Assembly (NCBI GenBank): GCA_013178155.1
Contig: JABLXH010000010.1
Span: forward strand, 1-64,000
Direction: 5' to 3'
Length of the DNA: 64,000 nt
DNA from: Armatimonadota bacterium
GTDB taxonomy: Bacteria > Armatimonadota > Zipacnadia > Zipacnadales > UBA11051
The first letter of the stretch is position 1; every line of letters starts with the position of its first letter. Below are positions 59,525 through 64,000 of the stretch, in pieces. A program made the position numbers and the translations under genes. Below the pieces are notes generated by a model. The model ran no database searches. It saw nothing but the letters and a program-made list of their open reading frames with translations, and was not told the DNA's origin.

Positions 59525-60579
59525 GCGGGAGACTCCGGCCCACTCGCAGGGAGTTCCAGCGGCAGCTTCCCCCAGCGCTCACCAGCGGCCATGAAGACAC
59601 CGATGCTTTCCGGTGGAGTGTGCAGCGGCACCTCGCAGCCGGTGGCCAGGATGAAGCCCCGCGGGCTGTCAGCCGCCCGGCGCAGGCAGTCAATGACCTC
59701 GGCCTCGATCTTCTCGGCGGAGCCCTCCAACAGCGTCTGTGAAGGGGACACGTTGCCCATGAGCGTCACCCGGTCGCCGACACGCGCCTTCGCCTCGCCC
59801 AGGTCCACCACGTCCAGGCTCAGGATGTCGGCGCCTGTGTCGGCCATGGCCTCCAGGAGCCGGTGTGTCTTGCCGCAGATGTGCAGCAGCGCCGGGAGAC
59901 CATAGGAGTGGATACGCTGGATTTGCGTGGCCAGGTAGGGCTGGGCGAACTCGTCGAACTGGTCAGGCCCCAGCACGCTGCCGGTAGCCACCGGGTCCAC
60001 GATGGCCGGCACGCCGCCCACGGCCACGCAGGCGTCAATGAACTTCAGGCCCACGGCGGTGGCGGCCTCCAGCAGGGCCTTCGCCAGCCCCGGGTGCTTG
60101 CGCAGGTCCCGCGCCAGGCGGTCCGTGCCCCGCAAGCAGGCTGCCGTGGTGAACGGCGCGGCGAAGCAGCACCCCACAAAGACTTCATCCCCGACCTCGG
60201 CGTTGCAGTGCTGGATCGCTTCCAGGTATGTCCGCATGCCGTTGTCGCCCCAGGGGTCGGGGTCCAGGAGCTTGTCCACATCCCCCGGCTCCTGCACGAC
60301 CGGCACGTCCACCCGGGCAGCGTCATCGTCGGGGTAACAGAGCTTCGTGCCCATCGCTTCGGCCAGGACGGCCGTGTCCGTAAAAATGGTGATCATGTCC
60401 TGCCGGTAGCGCTGCCAGGTCCGAACGTGGGCCTGCCCCATCTTCAGCCCATCGCGCCCGTGCTCGCGCACCGTCATGCCCGCCAGACGGGCGGCGATGT
60501 TCAGCAAAAGAGGGATGATCGGCACGCGGTCCAGCGGCTGACCGGTCAGGAAGGCTCCCATACGCTCTTTCGAAGTCAT
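59521..60579 (-). CDS. UroD/MtaA-CmuA-type corrinoid methyltransferase
   Basis: A 352-residue paralogue of the next gene downstream. It begins MTSKERMGAFLTGQPLDRVPIIPLL, typical of this family, and has the zinc ligands in PALLHICGKTH and ILATGCEVPLHTP. LMGNVSPSQTLLEGS is the conserved loop preceding them. ATGA overlaps on both sides couple it to the corrinoid-protein gene upstream and to the second methyltransferase downstream. It may act as methyltransferase I or II; the two paralogues could split the two half reactions. Confidence 0.85.
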   Translation of the reverse strand: MTSKERMGAFLTGQPLDRVPIIPLLLNIAARLAGMTVREHGRDGLKMGQAHVRTWQRYRQDMITIFTDTAVLAEAMGTKLCYPDDDAARVDVPVVQEPGDVDKLLDPDPWGDNGMRTYLEAIQHCNAEVGDEVFVGCCFAAPFTTAACLRGTDRLARDLRKHPGLAKALLEAATAVGLKFIDACVAVGGVPAIVDPVATGSVLGPDQFDEFAQPYLATQIQRIHSYGLPALLHICGKTHRLLEAMADTGADILSLDVVDLGEAKARVGDRVTLMGNVSPSQTLLEGSAEKIEAEVIDCLRRAADSPRGFILATGCEVPLHTPPESIGVFMAAGERWGKLPLELPASGPESPA

Positions 60580-61232
60580 TGGGCACCTCCCGCCAGCTCT
60601 CGCGCCAGCCGCACGCCCTCGGGAGCGCTGTTGCCATACGCATCAGCCCCTATCTCCCGACAGAAGGCCCACGAGACGGGTGGCCCGCCGATCAGCACCT
60701 TGAACTGATCGCGAACCCCCTCCGCCTCCAAGCGCTCCACCACGCGTCGCATGCCGTCGCGGGTGGTGGACATCAGCGTGGAGATGGCAATGATCTGCGC
60801 GCCGACCCGCTGCGCCTCCGATACGAAGCGCTCCACGGGCACGTCGCGGCCCAGGTCATGGACCTCGAAGCCTGCGGTGTCCAGCATGATGCGGACGATG
60901 TTCTTGCCAATGTCGTGGGTGTCGCCCTCGATGACGCCGATGACAACCTTGGCCGGGGTGCCAGCGCTCTCGGGCTTCAGATGGGGCTTGAGGACCTCAA
61001 TCGCCGCGTACATCGCGTCGGAGCAGAGAAGAATCTCGGGGACGAAATACTCCTCGTTGTCATACTTCTCGGAGACTACCTCCATGCCACGAGCGAGGCC
61101 CTCGCTGATGGCCTCATAGGCATCTATGCCTGCCTCGATGGCCTCGGCCGCCAGGGAGGTGGCACGCTCTTCGTCCATCTCCACGACAGCGTCGGCCAAG
61201 CCCTGCAGCAGTTCCGCTCTGCGGTCCGCCAT
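60576..61232 (-). CDS. Corrinoid (cobalamin-binding) protein, MtaC/MtbC type
   Basis: A 218-residue protein with the N-terminal helical cap (LLQGLADAVVEMDEERATSLAAEAIEAGIDAYEAISEGLARGM) and a C-terminal B12-binding Rossmann domain. The lower ligand motif is EGDTHDIGKNIV (DxHxxG), followed by FEVHDLGRDVPVERFV and ISTLMSTTRDGM. It carries a methylcobamide between the two UroD-type enzymes encoded downstream. It is first in the operon. No cobalamin riboswitch was recognised in its 390-bp leader region, but a tiny ORF with a strong ribosome-binding site lies there. Confidence 0.93.
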   Translation of the reverse strand: MADRRAELLQGLADAVVEMDEERATSLAAEAIEAGIDAYEAISEGLARGMEVVSEKYDNEEYFVPEILLCSDAMYAAIEVLKPHLKPESAGTPAKVVIGVIEGDTHDIGKNIVRIMLDTAGFEVHDLGRDVPVERFVSEAQRVGAQIIAISTLMSTTRDGMRRVVERLEAEGVRDQFKVLIGGPPVSWAFCREIGADAYGNSAPEGVRLARELAGGAQ

Positions 61233-61621
61233 ATCGCGCCTCCTGCGGTGGTGTCAGGAGACGCCGCGGGCCTAGCGGAAAGACACAGGCCCGTCCGCGG
61301 ACGGCTCCGGACACCGGTTGACAGAGTCTACGCCGACCACCCGGGCCGGCTGGAGTGACCGGGCTCAGAGGCAGCCGCGCCGGTCGCGCCACGCCAGTCT
61401 CGCGAACATACCTGCGTCACCTCCCTTCAGGCTCTCTACAGACGTCTTACCAGGTTACTGGTTCGCCGGAGCGGCCGGCACTCCTTCTCCCGGTGCAGGT
61501 CCGCCACCGTCCTGGCGCGAATCGTCGGCCAGTCCAGTCGTCTGCGCGAGCCGTCTGCAGCCGCGAGGTTGCCAGGCCAGGAAGGTAAGGCCCACCGTCA
61601 CGCCACCAGGAGGGATTCAAT
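61233..61621. other. Divergent intergenic region upstream of the corrinoid operon
   Basis: Apart from a tiny minus-strand ORF at 61365-61409, no gene is seen. I looked for a cobalamin-riboswitch B12-box and did not find one. The region ends with CAGGAGG in front of the amidohydrolase on the plus strand. Promoters are not clear on either strand. Confidence 0.4.
61365..61409 (-). CDS. Possible 14-residue leader peptide
   Basis: ATG at 61409 encodes MFARLAWRDRRGCL and then stops. It is preceded by AAGGGAGGTGACGCAGGT, one of the strongest ribosome-binding sites in the window. It lies 130 bp upstream of the corrinoid-protein gene on the same strand. Four arginines and one late cysteine recall cysteine-rich regulatory leader peptides, but the length makes chance possible. 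Confidence 0.35.
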   Translation of the reverse strand: MFARLAWRDRRGCL

Positions 61622-62875
61622 ATGCCCACTGCGCTCAGCCGCGACCAGATACGGCCCACCGTGGAACGCCTCGTCGCCGCGACGCCGGTGTTCGACATCC
61701 ATACGCACCTGTATGCCGCGCCCTTTGGCGACCTGCTCCTGTGGGGCCCCGATGAGCTCATCACCTACCACTACCTCATCGCTGAGGTCTGCCGCACCGA
61801 CCGCAGCCTGACGCCCGAGGCGTTCTTTGCCCTGCCCAAGGCCCAGCAGGCTGCCCACATCTGGCAGAAGCTCTTCCTGGACAACTCGCCCCTGTCGGAG
61901 GCGCGGCGCGGGGTGCTGACGGCGCTCTCAGCCCTGGGCGCCGACGTCGGGAGCAAATGCTGGGACACCATCCGCGCCCGCTTCGCCGGGGTGACGGTTG
62001 AGCAGCACATTGATCGCGTGTTTGCCGCCGCCAACTGCAGCGGCGTGGTGATGACCAACGACCCGCTCGATGACGCCGAGCGGGCGGTGTGGGAACGGGG
62101 CTTCGACCCTGACCCGCGGTTCCGGGCGGCCCTGCGGCTTGATGGGCTGCTGGTCTTCCTGGAGCGAAACGTCCAGCGGCTGAGTCAGATGGGGTATGAC
62201 ATTGCGCCACCCCTGACAGAAAGCCACCTGGGGGAGGCGCGGCGCTTCCTGCAGGACTGGATCGCCCGCATGGACCCCATGTACATGGCGGTCTCGCTGC
62301 CCGACACCTTCCGGTTCCCGGAGGACTCCGTAACCGGCAAGCTCATCGCCGAAGCAGTGGTGCCGGTGGCCCGCGAGACGGGTGTGCCCTTCGCGCTGAT
62401 GATCGGCGTCAAGCGGCAGATCAACCCGGGCCTGCGGCTGGCGGGCGATGGCGTGGGCCGGGCAGACGTCGGCGCCGTGGAGCGGCTCTGCGCTGAGAAC
62501 CCGGACGTGAAGTTCCTGGCCACCCTGCTGTCGCTGGAAAACCAGCACCAGCTAGCCGTCGCCGCGCGCAAGTTCCCCAACCTGATGGTCTTCGGCTGCT
62601 GGTGGTTCCTCAACAACCCCAGCCTCATCGAGCAGATCACGCGCATGCGGCTGGAGCTGCTGGGCACCAGCATGGTGCCGCAGCACTCCGACTGCCGCAT
62701 CCTCGACCAGCTCGTCTACAAGTGGGCCCACTCCCGGCCCATCATCGCCGCCTGTCTGGCGGAGAAGTACGAGCTCGCCGCGCAGGCCGGGTGGCCGGTC
62801 ACCGAGGACGAGATTGCCCGGGATGTGCGGAAAGTGCTCAGCGAGAGCTTCCTGGAGTTCGTGGACCGGGGCTGA
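61622..62875 (+). CDS. Uronate-isomerase-like amidohydrolase superfamily protein
   Basis: A 417-residue TIM-barrel metalloenzyme. VFDIHTHLYAAPFGDLLLWGPDELITYHYLIAEV carries the HxH metal pair and the opening typical of the glucuronate (uronate) isomerase family. FALMIGVKRQINPGLRLAGDG, FGCWWFLNNPSLIEQI and LGTSMVPQHSDCRIL match that family's later blocks. The predicted reaction is aldose-ketose isomerisation of a hexuronate or related acid, though some relatives hydrolyse other substrates. Its start follows CAGGAGG. The 3' end overlaps the next convergent gene by 38 bp. Confidence 0.78.
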   Translation: MPTALSRDQIRPTVERLVAATPVFDIHTHLYAAPFGDLLLWGPDELITYHYLIAEVCRTDRSLTPEAFFALPKAQQAAHIWQKLFLDNSPLSEARRGVLTALSALGADVGSKCWDTIRARFAGVTVEQHIDRVFAAANCSGVVMTNDPLDDAERAVWERGFDPDPRFRAALRLDGLLVFLERNVQRLSQMGYDIAPPLTESHLGEARRFLQDWIARMDPMYMAVSLPDTFRFPEDSVTGKLIAEAVVPVARETGVPFALMIGVKRQINPGLRLAGDGVGRADVGAVERLCAENPDVKFLATLLSLENQHQLAVAARKFPNLMVFGCWWFLNNPSLIEQITRMRLELLGTSMVPQHSDCRILDQLVYKWAHSRPIIAACLAEKYELAAQAGWPVTEDEIARDVRKVLSESFLEFVDRG

Positions 62876-63584
62876 CCACAGCGGCCCGGGCCACGCTGGT
62901 CACCAGAAGAGCCTGGCCGCTGATGTAGATAACCCAGATAAGGTCATTCCACAGCGCCCCGCCGACACCGCGGAAGGCCGATAGACCCAGGAGGATGTCC
63001 GACATCAGGAACAGCAGGGCGCCGCAGGCGAGCGGTCGCAGCCGCGGCTCCCGGATGGTGAGGACGACGGCCAGGGCCGCCATGCAACAGATGACCAGGG
63101 CATAGAGGAGCGCGCCGTACTCCATCACCGGGCCGCGGCCGCTGTTCGCCGTCAGCGCGTACCAGACCACTACCCCCACAGCCTGCCCCAGGACCAGCGC
63201 GAGCGCCATGGCCTGCTCACCGGACCCGATGCTCCGGCCCAGGCTGACAAATGCCGCGATGTAGAAGCCGTGGCCGAGGCCGAACAGCAGCATCCCCGCC
63301 AGCCAGCCGTCGGGCGAAGGGATGACGCCACCCATGGCCAGGTCGCCCAAGTGCCCAAAGAGCATCCCGCCGGCGATGAGCCCGGCATAGCGGCGCGCGC
63401 CCCCCTGCCTTGAAAGCCACCCCAGGACGGCGTACAGGACCAGGAGGAGGGTGCCGGGCAGGCGCGCCCACTGGGGGATGGTCTCGGTCGCGGCCGTGAG
63501 CACCGGCCCCGCGACGACACCGGCCATCTGCAGCAGGGCGCAAGCCAGCAGCACAGCTACACCTGCCCGGGAGGCCCAGCTCAT
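62838..63584 (-). CDS. YhhN/TMEM86-family membrane protein
   Basis: A 248-residue protein with about eight hydrophobic spans. The family marks are GHLGDLAMGG, LLFGLGHGFYIAAFVSLGR and GALLFLMSDILLGLSAF, followed by DLIWVIYISGQALLVTS. The human relative TMEM86B is a lysoplasmalogenase, but bacterial roles are not settled. Its ATG overlaps the stop of the upstream gene (ATGA). The final dozen codons overlap the convergent amidohydrolase, so the C-terminal tail may be an artefact of a lost stop. Confidence 0.8.
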   Translation of the reverse strand: MSWASRAGVAVLLACALLQMAGVVAGPVLTAATETIPQWARLPGTLLLVLYAVLGWLSRQGGARRYAGLIAGGMLFGHLGDLAMGGVIPSPDGWLAGMLLFGLGHGFYIAAFVSLGRSIGSGEQAMALALVLGQAVGVVVWYALTANSGRGPVMEYGALLYALVICCMAALAVVLTIREPRLRPLACGALLFLMSDILLGLSAFRGVGGALWNDLIWVIYISGQALLVTSVARAAVVSPGPRTPGSSR

Positions 63585-64000
63585 GGCCCAGTGGCCTCCC
63601 CTCGCACCAGGGCCAGCTCGCGCGGGCCGAGACGGCCGCTGACGACGATGGCTCCCGGTGCCGTGCTCACGCTCAGCGACCTTCCAGGCAGCAGTTCGCC
63701 CTGGGCACCCAGGACCCGCACGCGCAGCTCACCCAGGCGCACACAGCCCTTGGCCGCCAGCAGAGCCCGATCCAAACGGGCCTCCATCGCGACAGCCTCA
63801 TCACTGTCGTTGTAGAGGGAGGCCAGCAGCCGCTCCGGCCCGGCCCACAGCGCCCCGGTCACTGGGTCGCGGTTCGTGGTCAGGGCGAACGTGTCCCCCA
63901 CCACCGGCGTGGCGTTGGCCAGGCCGCAGAACTCATCCAGCTCCGGCGTCTGGCGCGAGCGGGGCATGTAGAAGGCCCAGCCGGCATACTCCGGGAAGAC
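63581..64000 (-). CDS. Protein of unknown function, 5' end outside window
   Basis: The frame is open to the right edge (VFPEYAGWAFYMPRSRQ continues upstream of the track's Met), so only the C-terminal ~139 residues are visible. LLASLYNDSDEAVAMEARLDRALL, then LLPGRSLSVSTAPGAIVVSG, suggest beta-sandwich strands, as at the end of a glycosidase or surface protein. No family is recognised. It overlaps the YhhN gene by ATGA, so they share a transcript. Confidence 0.5.
   Translation of the reverse strand, partial: VFPEYAGWAFYMPRSRQTPELDEFCGLANATPVVGDTFALTTNRDPVTGALWAGPERLLASLYNDSDEAVAMEARLDRALLAAKGCVRLGELRVRVLGAQGELLPGRSLSVSTAPGAIVVSGRLGPRELALVRGEATGP

Noticed and set aside
58547-59905. 452-residue plus-strand ORF
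   Set aside because: Shadow of the coupled corrinoid methyltransferase genes.
61233-61621. Cobalamin riboswitch upstream of the corrinoid operon
   Set aside because: No B12-box-like sequence or supporting fold was found on reading the minus strand.

Overview
This 64 kb window is GC-rich chromosomal DNA from a diderm bacterium. The best lineage guess is Armatimonadota or a close relative. The main clue is a prepilin-like gene at 24586 with the [12 protein letters not shown] / [12 protein letters not shown] / SNLKQIG signature and a C-terminal H-X9-DG motif, a combination typical of that phylum. Supporting clues are six Gfo/Idh/MocA oxidoreductases, three right-handed beta-helix proteins, four UroD- or corrinoid-methyltransferase-type proteins and a DUF4838 protein. 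The TolC protein, the outer-membrane porin and the Wza/Wzz-type exporter indicate an outer membrane. No tRNA, rRNA, CRISPR array, insertion sequence or prophage was recognised.

Layout. 1-2748 (minus): TolC-family protein, its MarR regulator and a UroD-like protein. 3069-9760 (plus): porin, nitrilase, cyclase, beta-helix/PKD protein, kelch-like protein and a Gfo/Idh/MocA oxidoreductase. 9885-10441: a toxin-antitoxin pair whose toxin is broken. 10484-20937: secreted carbohydrate-active or surface proteins (tandem C39-like, GH141-like beta-helix, beta-propeller, CBM protein, GYF/pilin-like hybrid, pectate-lyase-like). 21059-24465: galK, an RsmC-like methyltransferase, a membrane protein and recO. 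24586-28995: frameshifted prepilin, DapA-like protein, trpA and an oxidoreductase. 29242-32206: a DpnA-like GATC methyltransferase with a probable nuclease, then a BlaI/M56 pair with a clear operator. 32251-39704: a five-PAS hybrid kinase divergent from a polysaccharide-export pair. 40395-44688: an oxidoreductase-pentapeptide-repeat fusion, an HMA metallochaperone and a large unknown secreted protein. 44794-51297 (minus): dnaA-dnaN-recF with the probable chromosomal origin, followed by a DUF4838 gene coupled to recF. 51521-56056: two oxidoreductases around an M60-like peptidase. 56320-58445: a free-standing qatB-qatC-like pair. 58508-61232 (minus): a three-gene corrinoid methyltransferase operon. 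61622-64000: a uronate-isomerase-like amidohydrolase, a YhhN-family membrane protein and a truncated gene.

How the genes work together. Most accessory genes fit a lifestyle of binding, cutting and oxidising polysaccharides: secreted beta-helices, propellers and CBM proteins act outside, and Gfo/Idh/MocA oxidoreductases, galactokinase and a uronate-isomerase-like protein act inside. The replication block gives the clearest regulatory reading. A TAG-trinucleotide run, GGCC and a DnaA-box-like 9-mer lie between dnaA and dnaN, in the same order as the basal unwinding element of Bacillus subtilis. A strong promoter with DnaA boxes just downstream lies about 540 bp in front of dnaA.

The most interesting candidates are the qatB-qatC pair without qatA or qatD, the dnaA-dnaN unwinding element, the oxidoreductase-pentapeptide fusion with 60-bp repeats, and the GATC cluster in the promoter of the DpnA-like methyltransferase. 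All assignments are from reading motifs; no database search was run.
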